DNA of 36,494 bases from Bacteroidota bacterium (GCA_021323165.1 JAJTCJ010000070.1:1-36494); one strand, 5' to 3'; shown: positions 1-8,986, counted from the stretch's first letter. The notes: a model not told the origin generated them from the sequence alone. Numbers and translations: made by a program.

Positions 1-1
1 A

Positions 2-1705
2 AAGCGTTTTATGGGACATACTTTTGATGAAGTTACTTCTGAAATAACACGTGTTCCTTATAAAGTAATTAAAGGCGATAATAATACTCCCCGCGTTCAG
101 ATCGATGACAGAAAATATACTGCTCAGGAGATCTCTGCTATAATTCTTCAGAAAATGAAGAAAACAGCTGAGGATTATCTTGGACATGAAGTTTCAGAAG
201 CTGTAATTACAGTGCCTGCATATTTTAATGATGCTCAGCGCCAGGCTACAAAAGAAGCAGGTGAGATCGCAGGATTAAAAGTAAAACGTATTATCAACGA
301 ACCTACGGCTGCAGCATTAGCTTATGGATTAGATAAAAAGCATGATATGAAGATCGTGGTTTTCGACTGCGGTGGTGGTACTCATGACGTTTCTGTCCTT
401 GAACTTGGCGATGGAGTATTTGAAGTAAAATCTACTGATGGTGATACTCACCTTGGTGGTGACGATTTTGACCATAAGATAATTGATTGGTTGGTTGCTG
501 AATTCAAAACTGAGAATGGTGTGGATCTTTCAAAAGATCCAATGGCTCTGCAGCGTTTAAAGGAAGCTGCTGAAAAAGCAAAGATAGAATTATCAAGCAC
601 TACATCTTCTGAGATCAACTTACCATATATAATGCCTGTTGATGGTATCCCAAAACACTTGGTTCGTACTTTAACAAGAGCAAAATTTGAACAATTAGTT
701 GATGATCTTATCAAACGTACCATCGAACCTTGTAAATCAGCATTGAAAAATGCAGGTTTAAGTACAAGTGATATCAATGAAATTATTCTTGTGGGTGGTT
801 CTACCCGTATCCCTGCAATTGTTGATGCAGTTCAGAAGTTTTTCGGAAAAGCGCCTTCAAAAGGTGTAAATCCTGATGAGGTAGTAGCTATCGGTGCTGC
901 AATTCAAGGTGGTGTTTTAACAGGTGAGGTTAAAGATGTATTGCTTCTTGATGTAACACCGCTTTCTTTAGGTATCGAAACTATGGGTGGTGTATTCACT
1001 AAGCTGATCGAAGCTAACACAACGATCCCTACCAAGAAGTCTGAAACATTCTCTACAGCAAGCGATAATCAGCCATCTGTTCAGATCCATGTTTTACAGG
1101 GTGAACGTCCAATGGCAAAAGATAACCGCACTATCGGACAATTTAACCTGGATGGAATTCCTCCTGCACCACGCGGTGTTCCTCAGATCGAAGTAACATT
1201 TGACATCGATGCCAATGGTATCATCCATGTTTCTTCTAAGGATAAAGCAACCGGTAAGTCTCAGCAGATCCGTATTGAAGCTGGTTCCGGGCTGACTAAA
1301 GAAGAGATCGAAAAAATGAAGCGTGAAGCAGAATTAAATGCTGATGCTGATAAGAAAGCGAAAGAAGAAGTTGAAAAAGTAAATGCTGCTGATTCAATGA
1401 TCTTCCAAACTGAAAAACAATTGAAGGAGTATGGTGATAAAATTCCTGCAGAGAAAAAATCTCCTATCGAAAGTGCTTTGACAGATCTTAAGACTGCTCA
1501 TGGTTCAAGAGATATTGCTGGTATTGATGCTGCAATGGAAAAAATAAACACTGCATGGCAGGCTGCTTCCCAGGATATGTACAATGCGCAACAAGGTGAT
1601 GCGAATGCACAGGGTGGCGCTAATCAGTCAAACAACACTAATGCTTCAAATGATTCTGAAGTTACTGATGTTGATTTCGAAGAAGTAAAAGACGATAAAA
1701 AATAG
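2..1705 (+). CDS. dnaK: Molecular chaperone DnaK (Hsp70), 5' end cut by window
   Basis: ATP-dependent cytosolic chaperone that binds unfolded polypeptides and works with GrpE and DnaJ, both encoded about 12 kb downstream. The frame is open from base 2 (K-R-F-M), so the ATG at 11 is internal and roughly 75 N-terminal residues lie outside the window. Visible motifs are [24 protein letters not shown], the phosphate-2 loop [11 protein letters not shown], the adenosine motif GGSTRIPAI, the interdomain linker [12 protein letters not shown], the substrate-binding domain and an Asn/Gln-rich tail ending [15 protein letters not shown]. The Cys and His in the DCGGGTH motif are, to my knowledge, usual for Bacteroidota. 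A strong terminator follows 23 bases after the stop, so dnaK is not cotranscribed with the next gene. Confidence 0.98.
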   Translation, partial: KRFMGHTFDEVTSEITRVPYKVIKGDNNTPRVQIDDRKYTAQEISAIILQKMKKTAEDYLGHEVSEAVITVPAYFNDAQRQATKEAGEIAGLKVKRIINEPTAAALAYGLDKKHDMKIVVFDCGGGTHDVSVLELGDGVFEVKSTDGDTHLGGDDFDHKIIDWLVAEFKTENGVDLSKDPMALQRLKEAAEKAKIELSSTTSSEINLPYIMPVDGIPKHLVRTLTRAKFEQLVDDLIKRTIEPCKSALKNAGLSTSDINEIILVGGSTRIPAIVDAVQKFFGKAPSKGVNPDEVVAIGAAIQGGVLTGEVKDVLLLDVTPLSLGIETMGGVFTKLIEANTTIPTKKSETFSTASDNQPSVQIHVLQGERPMAKDNRTIGQFNLDGIPPAPRGVPQIEVTFDIDANGIIHVSSKDKATGKSQQIRIEAGSGLTKEEIEKMKREAELNADADKKAKEEVEKVNAADSMIFQTEKQLKEYGDKIPAEKKSPIESALTDLKTAHGSRDIAGIDAAMEKINTAWQAASQDMYNAQQGDANAQGGANQSNNTNASNDSEVTDVDFEEVKDDKK

Positions 1706-1728
1706 TTTTTTGTTTGTGTGAATTTTGA

Positions 1729-1764
1729 ACGGGCGTCCTGCTATTAGCGGGACGCCCGTTTTTT
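1729..1764 (+). terminator. Rho-independent terminator of dnaK
   Basis: A perfect 10-bp GC-rich stem (ACGGGCGTCC at 1729-1738 pairing with 1750-1759) has an 11-base loop and runs into six T residues. Confidence 0.93.
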
Positions 1765-1767
1765 CGT

Positions 1768-1775
1768 TATCTTTG
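1768..1775 (+). promoter_or_regulatory. Bacteroidota -7 element upstream of the secreted nuclease gene
   Basis: TATCTTTG matches the Bacteroidota -7 consensus TAnnTTTG exactly. It lies just after the dnaK terminator and about 90 bases before the nuclease start. No clear TTG -33 box is seen because the terminator stem occupies that position, so the call is tentative. Confidence 0.5.
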
Positions 1776-1864
1776 AGTGATAAAATTTTCACATGAAATA
1801 CCATTTCCATCCAGAAACAAATCGGGATAGCTAATGGCGAATTCCAAAAAGTAATTCTTTGCAA

Positions 1865-2944
1865 ATGAAAAAGATCTTCTCTCAAATTGTTTTTGCCTTT
1901 ATTCTTACCCCTCTTATCGCTCAGATCCCTCCAGGATATTATAATTCTGCTGCCGGCTTAAGCGGTTCTGCTTTACAACTGGCTCTGCATAATATTATCG
2001 ATAATCACAATACAGTAAGTTATTCCAGCTTATTGACTCATTTTCAAACAACGGATAAAAAAACGAATGGAAAAGTCTGGGATATGTATAGTGATGCGCC
2101 CGGATCTACACCTCCGTACGAATTCACATTTGTTTCCGATCAGTGCGGAAGCTATGGAGGAGAAGGGGATTGCTTCAACAGGGAACATTCATGGCCTCAA
2201 AGCTGGTTCAATTCTTCAACGATACCTTCTTCGGACCTCTTTCATCTTTATCCGACTGACGGATATGTTAATAATAAAAGGAATAATTATCCTTACGGAA
2301 CTGTTGGTGTTGCCAGCTGGACCTCACAAAACGGTAGTAAATTAGGAACATGTATCGATCCGGGATATTCTTCTGTTGTATTTGAACCAATAGATGAATA
2401 TAAAGGAGATTTCGCACGAACCTATTTCTATATGTCAACAAGATATTTAACCGAAGATGCATCCTGGTCAACCTCAGGCGGCACAAACAAATCTGTCCTT
2501 TTACCATGGGAAGCTTCTGTTCTGCTCAATTGGAGCCATAACGACACAGTAAGCGCAAAGGAAATTGCAAGAAACAATGAAGTTCATGACATTCAGAACA
2601 ACCGCAATCCTTTTATTGATCATCCAGAATGGGCCGACAGTATCTGGACAATTATAGTGGCTGGCATTGATGAGAAAGCCTTACCCACACTTGCAGTTAA
2701 TATCTATCCTAATCCAGCCGCAGATAATTTTACTCTCTCTAATGAAGGAAATACTAATTTAAAAGTTAATATTAAGGTTATGAATGCTCTTGGTCAGATC
2801 ATAAAGGAAATCACTTCAGCTGAATTGATAGCTTTTGAAAGTACTACCTATACGATAGATTGTTCCTTATGGGAACCGGGGATTTATCAATTACTTCTAA
2901 TTGATAAGACACAAGCAAAAACAATAAGGCTTATAAAAATGTAA
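1865..2944 (+). CDS. Secreted endonuclease I family nuclease with T9SS type A sorting domain
   Basis: Predicted extracellular or surface DNA/RNA endonuclease of the EndA/NucM (endonuclease I) family. I start at ATG 1865, two codons inside the longest frame (TTG 1859), because MKKIFSQ followed by a hydrophobic stretch ending near LIAQ (residue 20) makes a normal signal peptide; the protein is 359 aa. The catalytic region shows GKVWDMYSD, DQCG, NREHSWPQSW (residues 105-113, with the catalytic His), DLFHLYPTDG, FEPIDEYKGDFARTYFYM and NRNPFIDHPEW, all family hallmarks. From about residue 277 the tail starts with IYPNPA and ends with a Lys-rich IRLIKM, a typical type A sorting signal cleaved during T9SS export. 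Likely role is nucleic-acid scavenging or biofilm DNA turnover (inference). Confidence 0.93.
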   Translation: MKKIFSQIVFAFILTPLIAQIPPGYYNSAAGLSGSALQLALHNIIDNHNTVSYSSLLTHFQTTDKKTNGKVWDMYSDAPGSTPPYEFTFVSDQCGSYGGEGDCFNREHSWPQSWFNSSTIPSSDLFHLYPTDGYVNNKRNNYPYGTVGVASWTSQNGSKLGTCIDPGYSSVVFEPIDEYKGDFARTYFYMSTRYLTEDASWSTSGGTNKSVLLPWEASVLLNWSHNDTVSAKEIARNNEVHDIQNNRNPFIDHPEWADSIWTIIVAGIDEKALPTLAVNIYPNPAADNFTLSNEGNTNLKVNIKVMNALGQIIKEITSAELIAFESTTYTIDCSLWEPGIYQLLLIDKTQAKTIRLIKM

Positions 2945-2958
2945 TGGATTAAAATAAA

Positions 2959-2989
2959 AAATCCCCGCAGTTTTAAGCTGCGGGGATTT
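2959..2989. terminator. Bidirectional terminator between convergent genes
   Basis: A perfect 12-bp stem (2959-2970 with 2978-2989, core TCCCCGCAG) has a 7-base loop. It is flanked by an A-run on the left and a T-run on the right, so it can stop both the nuclease transcript (+) and the lipoprotein transcript (-). Confidence 0.93.
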
Positions 2990-3003
2990 TTTATTTATTA
3001 ATC

Positions 3004-3846
3004 TTAATACATTGAGATATTGTAAGTTGTTCCTGCTAAAGATGCTGTTGCAAGTCCATCACAAGCTCCGTTACCATAATCATAAACAATGGGGTAATTC
3101 GGGTAGTTAGTCATTACTAAAGTAAAGCTTCCGCTTACGATCCACTGACAACCAATATTCACTCTTAAGGGAGAATCAATATTGATATTATAGGCTTCCC
3201 CGCTTGCAGAAACACCATTTGCACTTCCTGTTATCATATAAACATCATCAAAAATGTTCAGGTTTGTATTATACCCGGCATAGAATTCTCTGTTCTGGTT
3301 GGTGTTCCATGAGGAGGTTTCTGTTCCTGCAGGGTTTGTTACAGTTGCACCGTTCACCACAACATTGTAAACCGGATGTCCTGCAGAATTCCTGCCCATG
3401 TTACGGATTGTCTGAGTACCCTGGATACGGTAATCGTTATGATAGTAATTAGTTAATGTTACAGTGATTACAGTATTAGAATCAAGATATGGTCCTGAAA
3501 AAACAGCCGTGATCTTTCCTCTTCTGTTATTACCGTCAGAACCAAGACAATTTGTAGTTGAACCACCAAATTCAATAACAACGGTTTTAGGCCATGTAGT
3601 CATGTCAAAAGGTGAAATACTTGCTGTGGCACAACCAGAAGTAGGTGCTCTTAGCGTTCCTGAACTGTCTGTTACAACACTGATCTCTTTCCAGATCCCT
3701 GCAAAAGCATTGTTTGCTGTTGAGTTATCTGAAGATGCAGAATAGTTTGTTGGTTTAGGATCTTCTTCTTTTTTACATCCTGTATAGACTAGTGCCGTTG
3801 TAGTTAAGACAACTGCTGTAAATAATTTTGAGATTTTTGAGTTCAT
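3004..3846 (-). CDS. Putative lipoprotein of unknown function
   Basis: I do not recognise this 280-aa protein. The N-terminus MNSKISKLF, a hydrophobic stretch and VYTGC (Cys24) followed by KKEEDPKP form a Bacteroidota-type lipoprotein signal, and the acidic/Lys residues after the Cys suggest surface export. The remainder is rich in Thr, Asn, Gly and Tyr with alternating hydrophobic residues, consistent with beta-sandwich folds. Four cysteines after the lipid Cys (in SGCATAS, NCLGSDG, NIGCQW and NGACDG) could form two disulfides. It is the last gene of the folA side, 31 bases after the folA stop, and ends at the two-way terminator. A TAAATTTG element over the folA stop could give it its own promoter. 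Confidence 0.8.
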   Translation of the reverse strand: MNSKISKLFTAVVLTTTALVYTGCKKEEDPKPTNYSASSDNSTANNAFAGIWKEISVVTDSSGTLRAPTSGCATASISPFDMTTWPKTVVIEFGGSTTNCLGSDGNNRRGKITAVFSGPYLDSNTVITVTLTNYYHNDYRIQGTQTIRNMGRNSAGHPVYNVVVNGATVTNPAGTETSSWNTNQNREFYAGYNTNLNIFDDVYMITGSANGVSASGEAYNINIDSPLRVNIGCQWIVSGSFTLVMTNYPNYPIVYDYGNGACDGLATASLAGTTYNISMY

Positions 3847-3872
3847 GGGAGCAGGTATTAGTTATTAGTTAT

Positions 3873-3880
3873 CAAATTTA
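3873..3880 (-). promoter_or_regulatory. Possible -7 element for the lipoprotein gene
   Basis: Read on the minus strand this is TAAATTTG, an exact TAnnTTTG match 26 bases before the lipoprotein start and overlapping the folA stop codon. No TTG box is found at the expected distance, so transcription from folA is an equally good explanation. Confidence 0.35.
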
Positions 3881-4378
3881 ATCTAATTTCTCTAATATAA
3901 TGTACTCGTGCGGATATTTGTTCTTTTCATCCAGAGGCCCTTGTATCCGCTGAACTTCGCGCCATTCTTCCTTATTTATCTCAGGAAAGAATACATCTCC
4001 TTCGAATGTATGATGTATCACAGTAAGATAGATTCTGTGTGCATAACGTAAGCTTTGTTTGAATATTTCAGCACCCCCTATAATAAATATTTCTTCATCA
4101 CCTGCGCACTCTGCTGTTGAAATCGCATCTTCAACTGAATTAACTATTATAGCTCCGGGAGCGTGATAATCTTTTTGTCTGGTTATTATAATATTGGTCC
4201 GGTTAGGTAACGGTCGGAATTTTTCAGGGATCGATTCGTAGTTCTTCCTTCCTGTTATGATACAATGACCGGTAGTTTTCTCTTTAAAGAATTTCATATC
4301 AGCGGGCAGATGCCAGATGAGCTTATTATCCTTTCCGATTACATTGTTATCGCTAATTGCAACTATTAATGAGATCAT
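3878..4378 (-). CDS. folA: Dihydrofolate reductase
   Basis: Cytosolic NADPH-dependent enzyme that reduces dihydrofolate to tetrahydrofolate, regenerating the cofactor oxidised by thymidylate synthase just upstream. At 166 aa it has family length. Visible features are the N-terminal ISLIVAISDNNVIG, WHLPADMKFF with the catalytic acid Asp27, the NADPH-binding GRKNYESIP (43-51) and IIGGAEIF. The Asn in GRKN replaces the Thr usual in E. coli; I believe this is common in Bacteroidota, so I do not read it as a defect. It lies 77 bases after thyA on the same strand and is probably cotranscribed with it. Trimethoprim response cannot be judged from sequence alone. Confidence 0.97.
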   Translation of the reverse strand: MISLIVAISDNNVIGKDNKLIWHLPADMKFFKEKTTGHCIITGRKNYESIPEKFRPLPNRTNIIITRQKDYHAPGAIIVNSVEDAISTAECAGDEEIFIIGGAEIFKQSLRYAHRIYLTVIHHTFEGDVFFPEINKEEWREVQRIQGPLDEKNKYPHEYIILEKLD

Positions 4379-4455
4379 TCACTATGGATATTAGGGTAGC
4401 AGTTAAATTGGTTAATTCAGGCTTTACCAATTAACTAATAACTTTTAACTATTTA

Positions 4456-5250
4456 CTAAACAGCAACAGCAGCCTTAATATGCGGATGCGGATCATATCC
4501 TTCAAGGGTAAAGTCTTCGAATTTAAATCCGAAAATGTCTTTTACTTCAGGATTGATCTTTAATGTAGGAAGTTTCCTCAGGTCGCGTGAAAGCTGAAGC
4601 TTAGCCTGCTCAATATGATTTGAATATAAATGAGCATCACCTAATGTATGAATGAATTCTCCCGGCTGAAGATTGCAAACCTGTGCAACCATCATCGTTA
4701 GAATTGCATAAGAAGCAATATTGAAAGGAACCCCTAAAAAGATATCAGCGCTACGTTGGTATAACTGACAGCTAAGTTTTCCATCAGCTACATAGAACTG
4801 AAAAAATGCATGGCATGGAGGTAACTTCATTTTGTCTATTTCTCCGACATTCCATGCGCTTACGATCATTCTTCTGCTGTCAGGATTATTTTTTATCTGA
4901 TTGATCACCTGGGTAATCTGATCTATGTGTCTTCCATCAGCTGCAGGCCAGCTGCGCCATTGTGAGCCGTAAACAGGTCCGAGATTTCCGTTTTCGTCAG
5001 CCCATTCATCCCATATGCTTACACCATTATCCTTAAGATATTTAATATTAGTATCACCTTTCAGAAACCAAAGTAATTCATGAAGAATAGATTTCATGTG
5101 TACTTTTTTTGTGGTCATCATCGGAAAGCCTTCCTGCAGGTCAAAACGCATCTGATAACCAAATACGCTTATTGTTCCTGTTCCTGTTCTGTCTGTTTTG
5201 GTGGCTCCTTTGTCCAAAACATGTTTCATTAGATCGTGATACTGTTTCAT
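4456..5250 (-). CDS. thyA: Thymidylate synthase
   Basis: Converts dUMP to dTMP using 5,10-methylene-tetrahydrofolate and releases dihydrofolate, the substrate of the neighbouring folA product. It is 264 aa, the same length as E. coli ThyA. It has [12 protein letters not shown] (phosphate-binding Arg), the [14 protein letters not shown] region, the nucleophile Cys146 in [10 protein letters not shown], the [18 protein letters not shown] segment and the DAHLYSNH motif. It starts at ATG 5250 after a 135-base gap from the nuclease-transporter fusion gene. That gap carries a bulged hairpin, so thyA and folA may form a separate transcript from the etf genes. It is complete with no unusual residues. 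Confidence 0.98.
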   Translation of the reverse strand: MKQYHDLMKHVLDKGATKTDRTGTGTISVFGYQMRFDLQEGFPMMTTKKVHMKSILHELLWFLKGDTNIKYLKDNGVSIWDEWADENGNLGPVYGSQWRSWPAADGRHIDQITQVINQIKNNPDSRRMIVSAWNVGEIDKMKLPPCHAFFQFYVADGKLSCQLYQRSADIFLGVPFNIASYAILTMMVAQVCNLQPGEFIHTLGDAHLYSNHIEQAKLQLSRDLRKLPTLKINPEVKDIFGFKFEDFTLEGYDPHPHIKAAVAV

Positions 5251-5310
5251 TGTTTTTAGCGGATAATTGACTTTAGATAGGGCATTGCGCCACGTAAAGA
5301 TAAATTGAAT

Positions 5311-5342
5311 TTATAAGCATTCTGTTGGGAACAGGCTTATAA
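5311..5342. other. Bulged hairpin between transporter fusion gene and thyA
   Basis: Inverted repeats TTATAAGC/GCTTATAA (8 bp) enclose a second stem CTGTT/AACAG (5 bp) with loop GGG and a 3-base bulge (ATT). It lies 45 bases past the fusion gene's stop. It could be a weak terminator for that gene or a leader hairpin for thyA. There is no clean T-run on the minus strand, so its role is unresolved. Confidence 0.5.
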
Positions 5343-5385
5343 TATTCACAACATATCAACTAAAAATGAGGAAAAAATTCAGATC

Positions 5386-7143
5386 CTAGTGCTTGACTGT
5401 ACCTAATTCTTTCGGATCGTGCTTATGTTTGAAGAAGATTGCAAAAGCGATTGCGATTATGAGAGCGTAAGCTGCAAATGATAACCAGATGGTTTGCCAG
5501 TCTTTAACCCCATTAGAAGTATAATATTTGTCAATTACATACCCGCTGATGGAACTGCCCAAGACAGCTCCAAAACCATTTGTCATTACCATAAATAAAC
5601 CCTGTGCACTGGAGCGGATGGCGGAGTTTGTTGATGTTTCCAGGAATAAAGATCCAGAAATGTTAAAGAAGTCGAAGGCCATTCCGTAAACAATGCATGA
5701 TAAAATGATCATCCATAAACCACCGGACGGATCACCATATGCAAATAATCCAAAGCGTAAAACCCAGGCGATCATTGATAGGAGCATAACCTGTTTGATT
5801 CCGAACCGTTTTAAAAAAAATGGGATGGCAAGAATAAATAAGGTTTCAGAGATCTGCGAGATAGACATTATTATTGTTGAATATTTAACAACGAATGAAT
5901 CTGCGTATTGAGGCACGTTTGCAAAGTCGGAAAGAAAAGCGTCTCCATACATATTAGTAAGCTGGAGTGCAGCGCCAAGGAACATTGAAAATATAAAGAA
6001 CAACGCTATTTTATATGTCCCGAATAATTTAAAAGCATCCAATCCTAATTTCTGCCATAAAGTGGAATTTTCAGAAATTAATTTTTGCGGTGGACATTTT
6101 GGTAATGTAAAAGAATATATTCCCAATCCAATAGCTGCAACCGCGGCAATATAAAACATATTCGCGGAGGCTTTGTTCCCGGAAAGATTGGTGATCCACA
6201 TGGCAACTATGAAACCTATTGTACCCCAAACTCTTATCGGAGGGAAGATCTTTATAACATCGAATTCATTGTTCTTTAATATGGTGTAGGCGATTGAGTT
6301 TGATAATGAAATAGTAGGCATGTAGCAAAGCATTGCCATGAAAATCACCCAGAAGAAAGAAGATGGATCATTAACCTGAGGTATGTAGCAAAGTATAAGT
6401 CCGCCTAAAATATGCAGAATCCCATACAGTTTTTCTGCATCTAACCACTTATCAGCAATGATCCCGGTAAGAGCAGGCATTATGATTGAAGAGATGCCTA
6501 AAGTTGAAAATATAGCACCAAATTCAGCCCCGCTCCATTGTTTGGTTGCAAACCAATAATTTCCAACAGTTATTAACCAGGCTCCCCAGATAAAAAACTG
6601 AAGAAAACTCATTGCCAAAGCTGCTTCAAGTAATTGCTTTAGCTCTTCTGTTGATTTTTTTAAATAATCATTTACATCGGCTTCTACAAGATCGTCCATT
6701 TCTCCTCCTTCAGCTGCAGAGTTGATGGCCTCATCATCTAGAATAATTCCTGCCTGGGATAATATAAATTCGTATGTGTTAATAGGACAGTTAAAACGCA
6801 CTGCTACCGCTATTGCATCCGATGTACGGGCATCTATCTCTACATTCTTTTCCCCGTTACCGCAGATTATCTTAGCGAAAAATATCCCTTCTACAAGATT
6901 ATAAATAAGAACCTCACTTACATTTATGTCAAAACCTTCTGCAAAGCTTTTGAAAAGATCGTGGGTTAGCGGGCGGCTTGGAGTCATTTTTTCAAGTTCA
7001 ATTGCAATTGCCTGAGCCTCAAAACCGCCAATAATGATAGGTAATCTGCGTTTACCTTTTGATTCTCCCAAAACAAGGGCATATGCACCTGTTTGTGTCT
7101 GACTATATGATAAACCTACGATCTCTAATTTGACTTTTTTCAC
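5386..7143 (-). CDS. Fusion of bifunctional nuclease (DUF151) domain to NupG-type nucleoside MFS transporter
   Basis: A single 585-aa frame encodes two proteins that I know as separate neighbours in Bacteroidota. Residues 1 to about 135 are the bifunctional nuclease domain: LPIIIGGFEAQAIAIELE, RPLTHDLFKS, the VEGIFFAKI strand and DARTSDAIAVAVRFNCPI. An acidic linker (135-160) leads to an STEELKQLLEAALA helix resembling the start of the UVR-like tail normally found here. At Met178 (6610-6612) it passes directly into MSFLQFFIWGAWL, the first membrane helix of the nucleoside:H+ symporter family, followed by a full set of about 12 helices and a cytosolic HKHDPKELG tail. The start is GTG at 7143, with an in-frame stop five codons upstream. 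It follows etfA after 62 bases. The transporter's own N-terminus and the nuclease's tail are missing, so a short deletion or assembly error is possible. Confidence 0.85.
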   Translation of the reverse strand: MKKVKLEIVGLSYSQTQTGAYALVLGESKGKRRLPIIIGGFEAQAIAIELEKMTPSRPLTHDLFKSFAEGFDINVSEVLIYNLVEGIFFAKIICGNGEKNVEIDARTSDAIAVAVRFNCPINTYEFILSQAGIILDDEAINSAAEGGEMDDLVEADVNDYLKKSTEELKQLLEAALAMSFLQFFIWGAWLITVGNYWFATKQWSGAEFGAIFSTLGISSIIMPALTGIIADKWLDAEKLYGILHILGGLILCYIPQVNDPSSFFWVIFMAMLCYMPTISLSNSIAYTILKNNEFDVIKIFPPIRVWGTIGFIVAMWITNLSGNKASANMFYIAAVAAIGLGIYSFTLPKCPPQKLISENSTLWQKLGLDAFKLFGTYKIALFFIFSMFLGAALQLTNMYGDAFLSDFANVPQYADSFVVKYSTIIMSISQISETLFILAIPFFLKRFGIKQVMLLSMIAWVLRFGLFAYGDPSGGLWMIILSCIVYGMAFDFFNISGSLFLETSTNSAIRSSAQGLFMVMTNGFGAVLGSSISGYVIDKYYTSNGVKDWQTIWLSFAAYALIIAIAFAIFFKHKHDPKELGTVKH

Positions 7144-7205
7144 TTGTAATGTTTTTTATTCCCAAACCCTTCGCTAAAAAAAGGTGCCTGAGCTGTTGCG
7201 ATTCC

Positions 7206-8177
7206 TTAGTTATGATTCGCTTTAAAGTTTTTTACCGCTTCAACTAATTTAGGAACGATCTCAAATGCATCTCCTACAATTCCATAATCCGCGGATTTGA
7301 AAAAAGGCGCTTCTTTATCGGAATTAATAACAACAATTGTCTTGCTGCCATTAACTCCTGCTAAATGCTGAATCGCACCCGAAATTCCGATTGCTATATA
7401 AAGATTCGGACGGATCGCAACTCCTGTCTGGCCAACATGCTCGTGATGCGGACGCCAGTGCATATCTGCAACAGGGCGAGAGCAGGCAGTTGCTGCGCCA
7501 AGCTCTTTTGCAAGCTCTTCAACCATTGCCCAGTTTTCCGGACCTTTCATTCCACGGCCTGCAGATACTACAAGTTCTGCATCAGGTAAGTTCAATTCTG
7601 ACGTTACTTTTTTCACTTCTTTAACTTTAACCGGAGAGTTGATTGAATCCAGATTTACCGCAAAATCAGAAACTTCAGCTGTCCCTTCTCCCAATGTTAC
7701 AGGGAACGAGTTTGGTAATAAAGAAATAATCTTTTTTGCAGAGTGTATAGAATACATCGCGGTTGCTTTACCGGAAAATACATTCTTCTTAACTGTGAAA
7801 GAATCTCCGGAAATAACAGGATCTCCAACTGCTCCTGCAACAATCCCCGCTTTTAACTTCGCAGCTAATCTTGGTGCGATCTCTTTCCCTGTAAAATCAC
7901 TTGAAAATATAATAACCGAAGCATTTTCCGCACTTGCAGCCTGTTCAATCGCTGCAGTAAGATATTGTCCGTTAAGATCAGATAATTTATCATTCTTTAA
8001 TTTCAAAACCTTTTTTGCTCCTGCTTTTCCAAGGTCAGTAAGATCTGCATCGCCAATGATCACTGCTGTCACTGTGGTGTTCATCTGTGCTGCAATACGG
8101 CTACCGTAATTCACTGCCTCAAGTGAAGCTTTTTTTATTTTACCTTTTGCTATTTCTGTATATACTAGAACTGACAT
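7206..8177 (-). CDS. etfA: Electron transfer flavoprotein alpha subunit
   Basis: FAD-carrying subunit of the ETF heterodimer, which accepts electrons from acyl-CoA and other dehydrogenases and passes them to the respiratory chain. The 323-aa protein has the N-terminal alpha/beta domain (MSVLVYTEIAKGKIKKASLE) and the C-terminal FAD-binding half: VVSAGRGMKGPENW, a SRPVAD segment, HEHVGQTGVAIRPNLYIAIG and SGAIQHLAG, then NSDKEAPFFKSADYGIVGD. It lies 32 bases after etfB and is cotranscribed with it. The 62-base gap to the nuclease-transporter gene shows no terminator, so that gene probably belongs to the same transcript. Confidence 0.97.
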   Translation of the reverse strand: MSVLVYTEIAKGKIKKASLEAVNYGSRIAAQMNTTVTAVIIGDADLTDLGKAGAKKVLKLKNDKLSDLNGQYLTAAIEQAASAENASVIIFSSDFTGKEIAPRLAAKLKAGIVAGAVGDPVISGDSFTVKKNVFSGKATAMYSIHSAKKIISLLPNSFPVTLGEGTAEVSDFAVNLDSINSPVKVKEVKKVTSELNLPDAELVVSAGRGMKGPENWAMVEELAKELGAATACSRPVADMHWRPHHEHVGQTGVAIRPNLYIAIGISGAIQHLAGVNGSKTIVVINSDKEAPFFKSADYGIVGDAFEIVPKLVEAVKNFKANHN

Positions 8178-8209
8178 ATATTAAAGTTTAAATATTTGGA
8201 TTTAGATTA

Positions 8210-8950
8210 TTAGATCGCTTTTGCTTCATTGTGTAAAAGATCGATCAATTGTTCCGGATGAGCAGCATCAATAAATTTACATTCTGTTCTTCCTTTTGCA
8301 AGTTCATAAGATGAAATACTTGTAAGCTTATCTGCAGCAACAGCAGGAACAACAGTCAAAGGTTTAGTACGGGCAGCCATGATTCCTCGCATATTCGGGA
8401 TCCTTGCTTCAGCCATTCCTTTGTTGGCTGATAATACTAAAGGCAACGAACATTCAACCACTTCAGTTCCTCCGTCAATATCATGTTCGATAGTTGCTGT
8501 TGTTCCGGAAATATCAAGCTTGGTTGCCATTGAAATAAAAGGCATATTTAATAATTCCGCAAGCATTGCGCCTACCATTGATCCGTTATAATTAATGGTT
8601 TCTTTTCCTGCCAGGATCAGGTCGAATCCCTTGTCTTTCACGTAAGCAGATATTTGTTCCGCAACAGCAAAGGCGTCATTTGGTTCAGCATCGATACGAA
8701 CTGCATCATCTGCTCCGATAGCAAGCCCTTTTCTGATAGTTGCTTCGCTTTCAGGTCCGCCAACGTGAACGATAGTCACATTTCCTCCTAAGGTTTCTTT
8801 TAACTCAAGTGCCCGCACCAATGCATACCACTCATCGTATGGATTGATCACAAACTGAACTCCTGCTGCGTTGAAAGCAGAGTTGTCAGAAGAAAAAGAG
8901 ATTTTGGTTGTTGTGTCCGGAACATTGCTGATACAAACTAATATTTTCAT
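8210..8950 (-). CDS. etfB: Electron transfer flavoprotein beta subunit
   Basis: AMP-binding partner of EtfA; the pair carries electrons from flavin dehydrogenases of fatty-acid and amino-acid oxidation. At 246 aa it is full length. Family features are KILVCISNVPDTT at the N-terminus, NPYDEWYALVRALELKE, VHVGGPESEATIRKGLAIGADDAVRI, DLILAGKETINYNGSMVGAMLAELL (read in two pieces around the AGKE motif) and the ANKGMAEARIPNMRGIMAARTK signature region. It is the first gene of the minus-strand etfB-etfA transcript and is divergent from the DUF4290 gene, with which it shares a 229-base promoter region. Confidence 0.97.
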   Translation of the reverse strand: MKILVCISNVPDTTTKISFSSDNSAFNAAGVQFVINPYDEWYALVRALELKETLGGNVTIVHVGGPESEATIRKGLAIGADDAVRIDAEPNDAFAVAEQISAYVKDKGFDLILAGKETINYNGSMVGAMLAELLNMPFISMATKLDISGTTATIEHDIDGGTEVVECSLPLVLSANKGMAEARIPNMRGIMAARTKPLTVVPAVAADKLTSISSYELAKGRTECKFIDAAHPEQLIDLLHNEAKAI

Positions 8951-8986
8951 ATGTAAACGAAATTTAATATTTTTTTAAACGAAGCG

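Noticed and set aside
4250-4262. Asn in the GRKN motif of dihydrofolate reductase as a trimethoprim-resistance change
   Set aside because: I believe GRKN is common in Bacteroidota enzymes, so it is not evidence of resistance.
4395-4440. AT-rich inverted repeat GTTAATT/AATTAAC between thyA and folA
   Set aside because: Only 7 A/T-rich pairs and an 11-base loop without a T-run; expected by chance in this DNA.
7639-8109. 156-codon frame on the plus strand inside etfA
   Set aside because: It is antisense to a well-conserved etfA and its composition follows the complement of that gene.
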